The notes below the pieces were generated by a model that had not been told where the DNA came from, did no database searches, and saw nothing but the letters and a program-made list of their open reading frames with translations. Both the position numbers and the translations under genes were made by a program. Shown here piece by piece: positions 9,749-18,174 of a stretch of 64,000 nucleotides of DNA. Location: NCBI RefSeq assembly GCF_022836495.1, contig NZ_BQXM01000020.1:31770-95769 (forward strand), read 5' to 3'. The first letter of the stretch is position 1, and the number at the start of each line of letters is the position of its first letter. The stretch comes from Desulforhabdus sp. TSK (GTDB taxonomy: Bacteria > Desulfobacterota > Syntrophobacteria > Syntrophobacterales > Syntrophobacteraceae).

Positions 9749-9818
9749 CTCACGCGGAGTCGCGGAGGACGCGGAGAAAACCTGGATGATCTCCGCGTTC
9801 TCCGCGACTCCGCGTGAG
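9749..9818. repeat. Long inverted repeat, likely bidirectional terminator
   Basis: Two 30-bp arms (CTCACGCGGAGTCGCGGAG and its complement) separated by about 10 bp sit between the convergent tupA and efflux-lipoprotein genes. One arm differs at a few positions (GGAC against GAAC). The same sequence type is a widespread dispersed bacterial repeat; here it is placed to stop transcription from both sides. Confidence 0.8.
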
Positions 9819-9852
9819 ATGAAAAGCTCGGTTCTGAACCGTGCGGAGTATA

Positions 9853-11337
9853 CTACGGTGCCGTTCCCGCCTCCCTCGTCTCCCACCCTCCCCCCAGTGC
9901 CTTGTAGAGAGAGATCCCATCGACAGCCAGGTTGCGGATGCTTTGCACGTGAGCCTCTTCTGCAAGGAAGAGGGCCCGTTGAGCCGACAGGACATTCAGG
10001 AAGTCCGTCTGCCCTGACGTGTAGAGCTCCATCGACAGGTCCACGGCTTTGCGGTTGTTGACCACCGATTCTTCCAGAAACATGAGGTGCTCCTGCTCCC
10101 TGGCGTAGGCCGTCAGAGCCGTTTCCACGTCCTTCAGAGCCGTCAGGACCGTCTGTTCGTAGGAGAGAAGGGTCTCTTCCTGCACCGCCTTCTGCACTTC
10201 GATATTCCACCGTATGCGGCCCGCAGTGAAAATGGGCCATTGGATGGTGGGGCCTACGGACCAGGACCGGTTGTTCCAATTTGCCAGGGAGCCCAGTTTA
10301 TCGGATGAAAAGTCCAGGAACCCCGTCAGGGAGAATTTTGGGTATAGATCGGCCGTGGCGGCCCCGATGCGGGCGGTGGCCGCGTGAATCTGGGTTTCCA
10401 TGCGGCGGATGTCCGGGCGGCGTCGAATGAGGTCCGACGGCAGTCCCACCGGGATTCGGGGCGGGACGGCAGGCAGGGGCGCAGGGGGTTGAAGCTCTTC
10501 AGCCAGGGCCGTCGGTGCTTCCCCCAGCAGGACGCCAATGTTGTAGATAGTGGCCTGGATTTCGGACTCCAACAGGGGAATCTGGGACGCCGTGGTGGCC
10601 GTCTGGGCCTGGGCGTTGGCCACGTCGAGGCCGTTCACGAAACCGGCTTCGAAACGCCTTCGGGTAATATCCGACGTCTTCTGCTGGGCCAGAAGATTTT
10701 CCTCGGCGATGGTCTTCTGCTCCTGGAGCCTCCGCAGGTCCATGTAGTTGATGCCCACTTCGGCCAGGAGGGTCACCAGAACATCGCGGCGATCCTCCAC
10801 CGCAGCCTGGACGTCGGCGTCCAGCGCTTCGATGTTCCGGCGCGTGCCGCCGAAGACATCCAATTCCCAGGCCGCGTCCAGGCCGGCGGTGAAAAGGTCC
10901 CGGCCCCCTCCCCCGCCTCCCGGCGAGGAATCGCCGCTCCCGCTGCGGCGGTACAGGGCGGAGGCATCCAGTGTCGGCCACAGGGCGGAAGCCCCCACGC
11001 CCCGGGTCGCCCTCGCCTGCCGGATGCGGGCGGTTGCCTGCCGCAGGTCGAGGTTAGACCGAATGGCACGTTCGATGAGGGAAGAGAGTGTCCTGTCATC
11101 GAAGCTCTTCCACCATTCCACCAGGGTCACGGGCTCGGGAACGGTCGTGCTGATGCGTGCGGATTCGGACACGGTGGCGCCTTTCCATGCGGTCGGGAGG
11201 CTGGGGTTCGGCGGTTCGAACCGGGGGCCCACGGTGCAGCCCACCAGCCAGCAAAGTCCGAAGGCCAGAAAAAAGGTGTTGATGCGTACGCCTGCGTTTC
11301 GAGTGGGAGCGGTCTGTTCAGCGGTTCTTCTCAGCAT
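9853..11337 (-). CDS. RND/Mac-type outer-membrane efflux lipoprotein (NodT family)
   Basis: The 494-residue protein has a lipoprotein signal ending in the lipobox LVGC (Cys near 34) followed by TVGPRFEPP, typical of NodT/OprM-like lipoproteins. Two outer-membrane efflux repeats follow, about 75-280 and 285-480, with the IPVGLPSDLIRRRPDIRRME hinge and a VGPTIQWPIFTAG motif. It should form the trimeric outer-membrane channel for the MacAB pump encoded just upstream (83 bp from macB). The start chosen is the first ATG; a GTG 17 codons in is possible since no clear ribosome site precedes the ATG. Confidence 0.9.
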   Translation of the reverse strand: MLRRTAEQTAPTRNAGVRINTFFLAFGLCWLVGCTVGPRFEPPNPSLPTAWKGATVSESARISTTVPEPVTLVEWWKSFDDRTLSSLIERAIRSNLDLRQATARIRQARATRGVGASALWPTLDASALYRRSGSGDSSPGGGGGGRDLFTAGLDAAWELDVFGGTRRNIEALDADVQAAVEDRRDVLVTLLAEVGINYMDLRRLQEQKTIAEENLLAQQKTSDITRRRFEAGFVNGLDVANAQAQTATTASQIPLLESEIQATIYNIGVLLGEAPTALAEELQPPAPLPAVPPRIPVGLPSDLIRRRPDIRRMETQIHAATARIGAATADLYPKFSLTGFLDFSSDKLGSLANWNNRSWSVGPTIQWPIFTAGRIRWNIEVQKAVQEETLLSYEQTVLTALKDVETALTAYAREQEHLMFLEESVVNNRKAVDLSMELYTSGQTDFLNVLSAQRALFLAEEAHVQSIRNLAVDGISLYKALGGGWETREAGTAP

Positions 11338-11355
11338 GAGAAATCTTTCATCGTT

Positions 11356-11397
11356 TATCAGCGTCAGTCAGCGCCTGTCAGCGTTCTTCAGCGTCCT
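11356..11397. repeat. Four direct TCAGCG repeats with 10-bp period
   Basis: TCAGCG occurs at 11358, 11368, 11378 and 11388, exactly ten bases apart, in the gap between macB and the outer-membrane gene. On the coding strand this reads as CGCTGA steps. Exactly helical spacing could suit protein binding, but this motif is also a known dispersed repeat type. Confidence 0.75.
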
Positions 11398-11420
11398 GTC
11401 CTTCTCTTCATCCGTTTGGG

Positions 11421-13565
11421 TCATTCATAGCGCAGGGCGTTGATGGGATCCAGCCGCGATGCTTTCCACGCGGGATAATAGCCGAAGAGGATGCCCACGC
11501 TCGTGGAGACGGCAAAGGCGGCCAGGATGGCTTCCATGGAGAGGGCTGTCGGCCAGCGCAGGAGCGTGGCCACCAGGGTGGAAGCCCCGCGTCCCACGAG
11601 AATGCCGACGGCGCCCCCGAGAAAGCACAACACAACGGATTCCGTCAGGAACTGCTGCAGGATATTCCTCCGCCATGCGCCGACGGCCATGCGCAGGCCG
11701 ATTTCCCGGGTGCGCTCCGTTACGGAAACCAGCATGATGTTCATGATGCCCACGCCGCCCACGAGGAGGGAAATGAGGGCCACGGCCAGGAGAAGCCGGG
11801 TCATCATAGTCGCCGTGGAAGACATGGCCTTCGTCATTTCCGTCATGTCCCGGATGTTGAAGTCTTCGGGCTCTCCCGGCCGGATGCGGTGTCGTTCCCT
11901 CAAGATGGCGGTGATCTGCTCGATGGCGCTCTCCACATGCGCGCTCGATGCTGCCGCGGCGAGGATCCGGTCGACATTGGTGAACCTCACGGGCAAAGGC
12001 GTGTTGGCCGCCTGAGTCGCCGACTGTTCGGGGTAGAGGCTGGTCTGCCCGGCAGGATAGAGATCGCTGGTGGTCTTGGTGGTAGATTCGGTGCTGGAGG
12101 TCGACGCGCTCTGGTTGGTGCTGGCGAGTGACTTGGCCGTCACGCGGTACTTGATGGTCGTCCAGGGTGCTACGACGACGTCGTCCTGGTCCATTCCCAT
12201 CATGTTGGCGCCCTTGGGATTCAGGATTCCCACCACGGTGAAGGGGACATTGTTGATGCGCACTTCCTTTCCCAGGGGAGATCCCCCCTGGAAAAGCTCC
12301 CGCGCCACCGTCTGCCCCAGGAGGCATACCTTGGCGCCGCGGCGCACGTCCTGGAGGCTGAAAACTTCCCCTTCGGCAACGCCCCATTCCCGCACCTCGA
12401 GATAGTCGGGGGTGGTTCCGGAAATGTCCGAAGGGACCCAGTTGCGGTTGCCGTAGATGACCTGGGTGCGTGCTCGAACAATGGGGGCGACGGCACGCAG
12501 GGCGGACGCTTCGTTCTGGAGGGCCACGGCATCGTCGGGGGTGAGTGTCATACTGGTCCCCACTCCGAAGGAAACCCCGCCGGTTGCCGCGGTCCCCGGC
12601 AGGATCAAAATGTTGTTGGCTCCCATGCTGGCAATGGCCTGCTGAATGGATTTGGACGACCCCTGCCCGATTTCCATCATGGCAATGACCGCCGAAACGC
12701 CGATGATGATTCCCAGGGTCGTGAGGGCCGCCCGCAGGATATTCCGACGCAGTCCCGTCATGGCCGTGTGCAGGATATGCCATGCGCCGGCGAAAGCCCT
12801 GAGGGTGGTGCCCTTGCCCTCACCGGCGCCGCCATCGTTCATGTGCTCTTGCCTGCGGCCCTCTGCCGGGTCCGGCGGGTCCGAAACCTGCTCCGATTCC
12901 AGAACCCCGTCCCGAATGCGGATGATACGCCTGGCGCACCGCGCGACGGCCTCGTCGTGGGTGACCATGATGATGGTCACGCCCTCCCGGTTCAGCTCCT
13001 GAAAAAGCTGCATGACCTCTTCACTGGTGCGGGAATCCAGGTTGCCGGTAGGCTCGTCGGCGAAAAGAATTGGAGGCCGGTTGATGAGGGCGCGGGCAAT
13101 GGCCACCCGCTGCTGCTGGCCGCCCGAAAGCTGGGAAGGCTCATGGTGGATCCGTTCCCCCAGTCCCACCCGCTGCAGCATGGCCTCCGCCCGCTTTCGC
13201 CCCTCGCGCTCCGACGGGGGATGGGGGGAATAGGCGAGCGGCATCCGGACATTTTCCAGGGCGCTGGTGCGCGGGAGCAGGTTGAAGCTTTGGAAGACGA
13301 ATCCCATGGTCTGGTTGCGAAGCACGGCCCGTTCATCCGCGGAAAGCGCCCCGGCGTCCCGACCGTTGAGCAGGTATTCTCCCGAAGAAGCCCGGTCCAG
13401 GCAGCCGAGGATGTTCATGAGGGTGGTCTTACCCGATCCCGACGAGCCCATGAGGGCCACGTACTCACCGCCGGAGATCTTGAGAGAGACTCCCCGCAGG
13501 ACGGGCATGGCGATTTCTCCCACCTGGTAGACTTTATGAATGTTTCTCAGTTCCACAAGTTCCAC
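11421..13565 (-). CDS. macB: MacB macrolide-export type ABC transporter (ATPase plus permease)
   Basis: This 714-residue protein has an N-terminal ATPase (Walker [17 protein letters not shown] near 40, signature [15 protein letters not shown] near 145, Walker [14 protein letters not shown] near 165). A first membrane segment lies near 280-300, then a periplasmic MacB core, then three C-terminal membrane segments of the FtsX type ([20 protein letters not shown]). MacB uses ATP to drive MacA and an outer-membrane channel for export of macrolides, lipoproteins, toxins or siderophores. It is longer than the usual 640-660 residues because of a Ser/Thr-rich insert near residues 468-515 in the periplasmic domain. 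The start is GTG. Confidence 0.93.
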   Translation of the reverse strand: MELVELRNIHKVYQVGEIAMPVLRGVSLKISGGEYVALMGSSGSGKTTLMNILGCLDRASSGEYLLNGRDAGALSADERAVLRNQTMGFVFQSFNLLPRTSALENVRMPLAYSPHPPSEREGRKRAEAMLQRVGLGERIHHEPSQLSGGQQQRVAIARALINRPPILFADEPTGNLDSRTSEEVMQLFQELNREGVTIIMVTHDEAVARCARRIIRIRDGVLESEQVSDPPDPAEGRRQEHMNDGGAGEGKGTTLRAFAGAWHILHTAMTGLRRNILRAALTTLGIIIGVSAVIAMMEIGQGSSKSIQQAIASMGANNILILPGTAATGGVSFGVGTSMTLTPDDAVALQNEASALRAVAPIVRARTQVIYGNRNWVPSDISGTTPDYLEVREWGVAEGEVFSLQDVRRGAKVCLLGQTVARELFQGGSPLGKEVRINNVPFTVVGILNPKGANMMGMDQDDVVVAPWTTIKYRVTAKSLASTNQSASTSSTESTTKTTSDLYPAGQTSLYPEQSATQAANTPLPVRFTNVDRILAAAASSAHVESAIEQITAILRERHRIRPGEPEDFNIRDMTEMTKAMSSTATMMTRLLLAVALISLLVGGVGIMNIMLVSVTERTREIGLRMAVGAWRRNILQQFLTESVVLCFLGGAVGILVGRGASTLVATLLRWPTALSMEAILAAFAVSTSVGILFGYYPAWKASRLDPINALRYE

Positions 13566-13592
13566 TGGATATGACCTCGTATGTTTCCTGGG

Positions 13593-14936
13593 CTACCGCC
13601 TCTGTCCTCTCCCCGGCATCTGAGGCGTGAAGGGATTGACGGTCTTGGCAGGCTCGGCCGCTCCCTTGACCTGCTCCCCGATGACCACCTGCATTCCCTC
13701 GGTCAGTCCCTCTCCCTCGATTTCCGTCTGGATGCCGTCGTTCAGTCCGGTGCGAACGGGCACCGGCCGCACAAGGTCTCCTTCGGGAACCCACAGAGTC
13801 CCACGCCCTTCCTCTGTCTTCCCTTTCAAGGAGGCCTTGTTTTCGCGTGAGTCCTTGCCGGCCGGCTTAGACGCTTCGGAAGCCTCCAGGCTTTCAGGGA
13901 CGATTTTCTGGGGATCGGGGGTCCAGCGCAGGGCCGCATTGGGCACGGCCAGAACGTTGTGGCGCTCCTTCACGATGAATTTCACATTGGCCGTGAGATA
14001 GGGCAGCAGCCTCCCACTGGAGTTGTCCGTGTTGACCTCCACGGTGTAGGTGACAACGTTTTGCGTCATGGTGGCGTTGAGGCGGACCTTGCCCACCTTC
14101 CCTTCAAATACTTCGCCGGGAAAGGCATCCACAGTAAAAACCACCGGCTGGTCGGGCCGGATGCTGCCGATATCCGCCTCGTTCACCGCCACCCACACCT
14201 GGAGACGCTTCAGGTCCTTGGCGATGAGAAAGAGACTGGGCGCATTGAGACTGGCCACCACCGTCTGGCCGATGTTCACCCGTCGGTCCACGATCACCCC
14301 TTTCACCGGGGATTTGATGGTGCAGTAGTCCAGGTTTTGACGAGCGCGCCGCAGGACCGCTTCGGCCTGGTGCACCGTCTTTTGAGCCTGTTCAATGGCT
14401 GCTTTCCCCACGGCCACGTTGGCTTTGGCCACTTCATGGGCCGAGAGGGCGGCATCGTAGGCGCTCTGGGAAAGAGCGTCCGAAGGTCCCAGTTTACGCG
14501 CCCGGTTCCATTCGCGCTCTGCCTGGACGCTTTTGGCCTGCAACTGCAGCAGGTCGGCCTGCGCCCGTTCCAGGGCCGCCGTGGCCTGGCCCAGCTGCGC
14601 TTCCGCCTGGGCCACATCCGCGGCAATCAGGGCGTCGTCGATTTTGGCCAGAACCGTTCCCTGCTCCACGGGAGAGCCATAATCGACAATCTTGCCCGTC
14701 GCGTCCGTTCCGAAGCTGAGGATTTTTCCCGCCACCTGGGCGCCCACATCCACCAGTTCCTCCGGCTCTACAGTGCCCGTGGCGCTGATGACGGATTGCA
14801 GGTCTCCCCGGGTGATAGAGGCCAGCCGGAAGGCGGGCGAGGATTGGCTGTTGGCGGTTGTGAGGAAGAAGACCAGAGCGCCGCCGGCTATTAGGAGCAA
14901 GCCTGCCGCGACCATTCGCTTGTGGGTTCGATTCAC
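13593..14936 (-). CDS. macA: MacA-type periplasmic adaptor (HlyD family)
   Basis: The 447-residue membrane fusion protein has an N-terminal anchor (MVAAGLLLIAGGALVFFL), a barrel-sandwich lipoyl half-motif (GTVEPEELVDVGAQVAGKIL), a long coiled coil (about 100-190) and the second lipoyl half (YCTIKSPVKGVIVDRRVNIGQ). It links MacB to the outer-membrane channel. A charged Lys/Glu/Ser-rich insert lies near residues 335-365 (SEASKPAGKDSRENK), longer than typical. Its GTG start overlaps the TGA of the upstream Spy-like gene by 4 nt, so the two are translationally coupled. Confidence 0.92.
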   Translation of the reverse strand: MNRTHKRMVAAGLLLIAGGALVFFLTTANSQSSPAFRLASITRGDLQSVISATGTVEPEELVDVGAQVAGKILSFGTDATGKIVDYGSPVEQGTVLAKIDDALIAADVAQAEAQLGQATAALERAQADLLQLQAKSVQAEREWNRARKLGPSDALSQSAYDAALSAHEVAKANVAVGKAAIEQAQKTVHQAEAVLRRARQNLDYCTIKSPVKGVIVDRRVNIGQTVVASLNAPSLFLIAKDLKRLQVWVAVNEADIGSIRPDQPVVFTVDAFPGEVFEGKVGKVRLNATMTQNVVTYTVEVNTDNSSGRLLPYLTANVKFIVKERHNVLAVPNAALRWTPDPQKIVPESLEASEASKPAGKDSRENKASLKGKTEEGRGTLWVPEGDLVRPVPVRTGLNDGIQTEIEGEGLTEGMQVVIGEQVKGAAEPAKTVNPFTPQMPGRGQRR

Positions 14937-15382
14937 TTGGAATTCTCACTTTCCTGTTTCTGAGGTATGGATTGGCAGGGAACGGTTGTGCCCCCCGGCA
15001 TGCGTTCCCAGTTGGCCCGCCGCTCTTCCCTCTTCCGGTGGAGAGCATCCAGCTTTTTCTGCTGCTCGGGGGACAACTCCGCCCTCATTTCCAGGATGCT
15101 CTGCTCGATGATCCGTTTTTTCTCGGGCTGCGTGCGCCGGCGGAGATCCATGAGCTCCCCATGGGCGCGGCAGACGATTTCCGTCACGCGGACCTTTTGC
15201 GCCTGGCTCAAATCCAGCTCGCGGGTGAGCTCGTCGATGACGATTTTGGGCAAATCCCCTTTGCCGCGATGGAGCACATCCATGATGCGGTGCTCACCGG
15301 CCATCCAGACACCCATGGCGCCAATGAGAGCCCCCGAAAGGAACAGGGTCAGGAGTCCCGTCCACAGCCTGAGCTTTTTCAC
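14933..15382 (-). CDS. Spy/CpxP-like periplasmic stress protein (heavy-metal resistance family)
   Basis: About 149 residues from a GTG at 15380-15382, chosen because TAAGGAGGAT lies just upstream; a longer ATG frame would begin inside a repeat element. There is a membrane segment at about 6-28 (possibly uncleaved) and a helical domain rich in charged residues: LTRELDLSQAQKVRVTEIV and RAELSPEQQKKLDALHRKRE, two LTxxQ-like repeats as in CpxP, Spy and ZraP. These sense or buffer envelope stress and act as periplasmic chaperones. The 4-nt overlap with macA and the upstream sigma factor place it in an envelope-stress operon. Confidence 0.8.
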   Translation of the reverse strand: MKKLRLWTGLLTLFLSGALIGAMGVWMAGEHRIMDVLHRGKGDLPKIVIDELTRELDLSQAQKVRVTEIVCRAHGELMDLRRRTQPEKKRIIEQSILEMRAELSPEQQKKLDALHRKREERRANWERMPGGTTVPCQSIPQKQESENSK

Positions 15383-15396
15383 AGGGTGATCCTCCT

Positions 15397-15545
15397 TAGG
15401 CAGCACCAAAGAAATAACCTCCCAAAGGGTAGCTTGCTTTGTAGGAGCGGCTTCCAGCCGCGACCGGGCGCATGGCGGCTTCTCCGATGTCGCGGCTGGA
15501 AGCCGCTCCTACAGTTACGGTACCCTATTACTTATGAGCTCCCTT
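15397..15545. mobile_element. About 150-bp repeat unit A-long, copy 1
   Basis: A family A hairpin (15441-15512) sits inside a longer conserved unit that begins TAGGCAGCACCAAAG and runs through AATAACCTCCCAAAGGGTAG to GGTACCCTATTACTTATGAG. The same unit occurs at 25744-25893 and inverted at 40433-40576. Its left end touches the ribosome site of the Spy-like gene, and its right end includes the stop codon of the anti-sigma gene. Confidence 0.85.
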
Positions 15546-15873
15546 ACAGGTTCATGAACGATCCGGCCAGATCCATGCCGACGGAATCGTCCAGGATCAG
15601 CTCGGCCACCTGGTATTGAAGATCCTGGGTGGCAAACAGGAGCGTCCCCGCCAGAAGAATCGTCGTGATGGAGGCTGCCAGGGCGAAGCGCCAGACGGTG
15701 CGCCCCATCCCGTTGCCGTTGAGAGTCGGAGCTTCGCATGGTCCAGCTTCCTTGGCGATGCGCGACATGAGCCGTGCCTGCCAGGATCGGTCGATGGATG
15801 AGTGGAGCCGATGCCGGTGAAAGTGAATGAGGGCTTCTTCAATCTTTCGCACCTCATGGCTCTGCTTGTTCAT
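15544..15873 (-). CDS. Probable anti-sigma factor (single-pass membrane protein)
   Basis: The 109-residue protein has a cytoplasmic N-terminal part (about 1-62) and one membrane helix near 64-84 (RFALAASITTILLAGTLLFA) with a short periplasmic tail. I do not recognise a named family. The role is inferred from context: it follows the ECF sigma gene, and the pre-insertion sequence can be rebuilt so that the sigma TGA overlapped this ATG (see 15891-16002). No zinc-binding HxxxCxxC motif is visible. The ATG follows GGGGAGG. Confidence 0.6.
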   Translation of the reverse strand: MNKQSHEVRKIEEALIHFHRHRLHSSIDRSWQARLMSRIAKEAGPCEAPTLNGNGMGRTVWRFALAASITTILLAGTLLFATQDLQYQVAELILDDSVGMDLAGSFMNL

Positions 15874-15890
15874 GGACTGCCTCCCCTCTC

Positions 15891-16002
15891 AATGCTGGTG
15901 ACTTGACCAACTTTCGTCATTCCGGCGAAAGCCGGAATCCAGGAAAATAAGGACTTTCTGGACCCCGGTTTTCACCGGGGTGACGCTAAGTCAACACCAT
16001 TA
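15891..16002. mobile_element. 112-bp MITE-like element (family C) with 12-bp target duplication
   Basis: The element contains ATTCCGGCGAAAGCCGGAAT and GACCCCGGTTTTCACCGGGG hairpins and has imperfect terminal inverted repeats (AATGCTGGTGACTTG against AATGGTGTTGACTTA). It is flanked on both sides by the direct repeat GCCTCCCCTCTC (15879-15890 and 16003-16014). Its right end supplies the present TAA stop of the sigma factor. A second copy lies inverted at 52556-52651. Confidence 0.85.
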
Positions 16003-16626
16003 GCCTCCCCTCTCCTGCAGCAAATCCCCGATGATTTTACGGAGCTTCCGCCTGGACCGGTGCGCACGCACCTTGACGGACACAGTGCTCCAGCCCAGCA
16101 GGTCCGCCGTCTCCTGGACGGAATAGCCGTCGAGATGCACCAGAGCCAGGACCATCCGGTCTGCCGCCGAAAGCTTCTCCAGGGCATGGGTCAAAACCTC
16201 CGCCGCTTCCTGTTTTGCAGCTTCCTTCAAAAAAGACTCCTGAGATCCGGCGGAAAGCACCCGGTCCATCCACTCCTCCGCATTGTCGGAAAGGCTGCTG
16301 ACAGAGACGGTTGGGCTCCCGCGTCGCTCCCGCCAGAAATGGTAACAGCAGCGTGTGGCGATCCTGGAAAGCCACTGTCCGAAAGAGCTTCTCCCAGAAA
16401 AAGACCCCAGGGAGCGATAGGCTTCGAGGAAGGTCTCCTGGGCTACATCCTCCGTGCCATCGGCCGGGACATGTTTCATGACGATGCCGAAGACGCGGGA
16501 CCGGTAGCGATTCACCAATCCTTCGAAAGCATTGACGTCTCCGCCGAGGACGCGTCCAATGATCTCGGTGTCGGTCTCTTCTTCCGGCGAGGGCGCTTCC
16601 CCCGAAAGGGTCCGTTCCCTCGACAC
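16000..16626 (-). CDS. ECF (RpoE-like) RNA polymerase sigma factor
   Basis: The 208-residue protein has sigma region 2 (EGLVNRYRSRVFGIVMKHVP, DVAQETFLEAYRSLGSF, FGQWLSRIATRCCYHFWRER) and region 4 (LSAADRMVLALVHLDGYSVQ and a helix-turn-helix ETADLLGWSTVSVKVRAHRS). A roughly 30-residue acidic N-terminal extension precedes region 2. The GTG start has GAGGAGC upstream. It probably directs the envelope-stress genes downstream (Spy-like, macAB). The last residues and stop codon come from a mobile element insertion; removing it would give a protein only two residues longer, so function should be intact. Confidence 0.92.
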   Translation of the reverse strand: MSRERTLSGEAPSPEEETDTEIIGRVLGGDVNAFEGLVNRYRSRVFGIVMKHVPADGTEDVAQETFLEAYRSLGSFSGRSSFGQWLSRIATRCCYHFWRERRGSPTVSVSSLSDNAEEWMDRVLSAGSQESFLKEAAKQEAAEVLTHALEKLSAADRMVLALVHLDGYSVQETADLLGWSTVSVKVRAHRSRRKLRKIIGDLLQERGG

Positions 16627-17183
16627 CCTAAAGCTCCTCCGGAAGAGGGTGCAATTCTCTCAGCTCCATTGCCTTTCCCTTCTTTAGTGGCTCCCAATGA
16701 CCAAAAGGTTACATGAAAATTCATTTTCCTGCTGGAATATGTCCGTTGTTAAGGGGATAATTTGTTGTTGCATTTCCAGAAATTTTGGTTTTAATCATTT
16801 TATCCGGTACAGCTTGAAACGCTTCTATAACCTTCATTTTCTCGTGCAGATATCATATTCACTGCGACTCGGTGTTTGCGTGTAAGAAACTTCAATCAGC
16901 CTGGTTGTCTTGACGGCGAGCTCGTCTAAGAGCCTGATCCGCCTTCTCCTTTTGATATATTTATCCACACGCGATTGCAGTCTGGAGTCACTCGGATTGC
17001 CCCTTCTCGACTGAGCGGGCTAAGGTGGCGACCGTGGCAAGACGGGGCAACACCCATGAGCGGCGAGGCCTGAAAAGTGAAAAATTTTGGCGATGATGGG
17101 GGCTCCCCGGGAAAAGACAGGACGGGCACGGAGGGTGGTGCTTTTCAGCAACCCCACGCGTTCCTTCGGCGATTGGGCCGGCG
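16627..17183. other. Intergenic region without recognised genes
   Basis: About 560 bp upstream of the sigma gene. The part from 16730 to 16900 is AT-rich compared with its surroundings and may contain the sigma-operon promoter. Short open frames here have no recognisable features. The rest is GC-rich and shows nothing I can name. Confidence 0.5.
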
Positions 17184-17326
17184 TATACTGCGAACGGTTC
17201 AAATCTTGACTTTCGTAGGAGCGGCTTCCAGCCGCGATTCTATTGGGAGCCGGCTATTTCTGTCGCGGCTGGAAGCCGCTCCTACAGGTTCATCCATAAC
17301 TCAACATCTCAGCCGTTTGAAGTATA
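17184..17326. mobile_element. 143-bp MITE-like element with TATACT ends, copy 1
   Basis: The element starts TATACTGCGAACGGTTCAAA and ends GTTTGAAGTATA, imperfect terminal inverted repeats, with a family A hairpin at 17215-17285 in the middle. A copy of identical length is at 20495-20637 and a longer one at 47507-47670. Confidence 0.85.
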
Positions 17327-17355
17327 GCAGGTTGTGGGGCTGGCACTGCATCGGT

Positions 17356-18132
17356 ATGTTTCTCGTTGTGCCTGTTCTATTGATGGCCGCTATGCTCGCT
17401 CCGGGCACCGCCGACGGAGCGAGCTTCGACTGCTCCAGGGCCAGGACCCAGGTGGAGAAGATAATCTGCGCCGATGCGGCCCTGTCCCGCCTGGATGAAC
17501 AGCTCGCGGAAGGGTATGCGGCCGTTCTCCAAAAGAGCGGTGGTTCGGGCCGCGTCAAAGCGGAGCAAAGAGATTGGCTGAAAAACAAGAGGGACAGGTG
17601 CGGTGATGATCAGTGCCTGAGAAATGCCTACGCGTCCAGGCTGGCTCATCTGGCCGGGGCCGGAGAGGCGGAATGGAAGACGTTCCGTGATACGCAATTG
17701 GGCGTTGAGTTTTCCTACCCGGGCCATCGAAAGGTAAAGCTCGGCTGTCGCGGCAGCAAAGCCTGTGTCGCCTTGGTGGGCGATACCCTGCCGGGCAGTG
17801 AGTACCTCATCGCCTTCGAGGTCTTTGACGGTGGTCTGGAGCAGGTGGCCGCCGAAAAGGCCGTTTTCGAGAAAAACGAGAAGGGCTGGATTGCCCGGGG
17901 GCGCTCGGGAGTGCACCCGGTGGAGGCGATAGAAGGATCCGGCTGGCAGGGCATCGAGGCGGTGGTGGATTGTGGCGTTTCGGATTCACAGGGCTTTCAT
18001 GCTGCCGCCGGTGAGTGCCTGTGGGCCGTGTTGAGTGACGGCAAGCGTTCCGTGGTGGTCGATACTCAAGGCCTTGCCGGAAACGACGAAGCCTCCATGC
18101 GCTCTATTCAGTCGTTCCGGTTCCGCCGATAG
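17356..18132 (+). CDS. Secreted LprI-like (DUF1311) domain protein
   Basis: Starting at the ATG at 17356 gives 258 residues with a clean signal peptide (MFLVVPVLLMAAMLAPGTADGA); the upstream extension of the open frame is translated mobile-element sequence. Residues about 22-95 match the lysozyme-inhibitor LprI/DUF1311 pattern: FDCSRARTQVEKIICADAAL, SRLDEQLAEGYAAVL, EQRDWLKNKRDRC and CLRNAYASRLAHL, with four paired cysteines. The remaining 160 residues have no family I recognise. LprI of Mycobacterium inhibits lysozyme. The gene is 42 bp upstream of a GH19 endolysin-like gene on the same strand, suggesting the two act on or around peptidoglycan. Confidence 0.8.
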   Translation: MFLVVPVLLMAAMLAPGTADGASFDCSRARTQVEKIICADAALSRLDEQLAEGYAAVLQKSGGSGRVKAEQRDWLKNKRDRCGDDQCLRNAYASRLAHLAGAGEAEWKTFRDTQLGVEFSYPGHRKVKLGCRGSKACVALVGDTLPGSEYLIAFEVFDGGLEQVAAEKAVFEKNEKGWIARGRSGVHPVEAIEGSGWQGIEAVVDCGVSDSQGFHAAAGECLWAVLSDGKRSVVVDTQGLAGNDEASMRSIQSFRFRR

Positions 18133-18174
18133 CGAGATAAAACACTATCCCACGGAAGGAAGGGAGGGAGTCTC

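Noticed and set aside
16697..16885. A 62-codon frame in the AT-rich region upstream of the sigma gene
   Set aside because: No domain, no ribosome site, and base composition suits a promoter region better than a gene.
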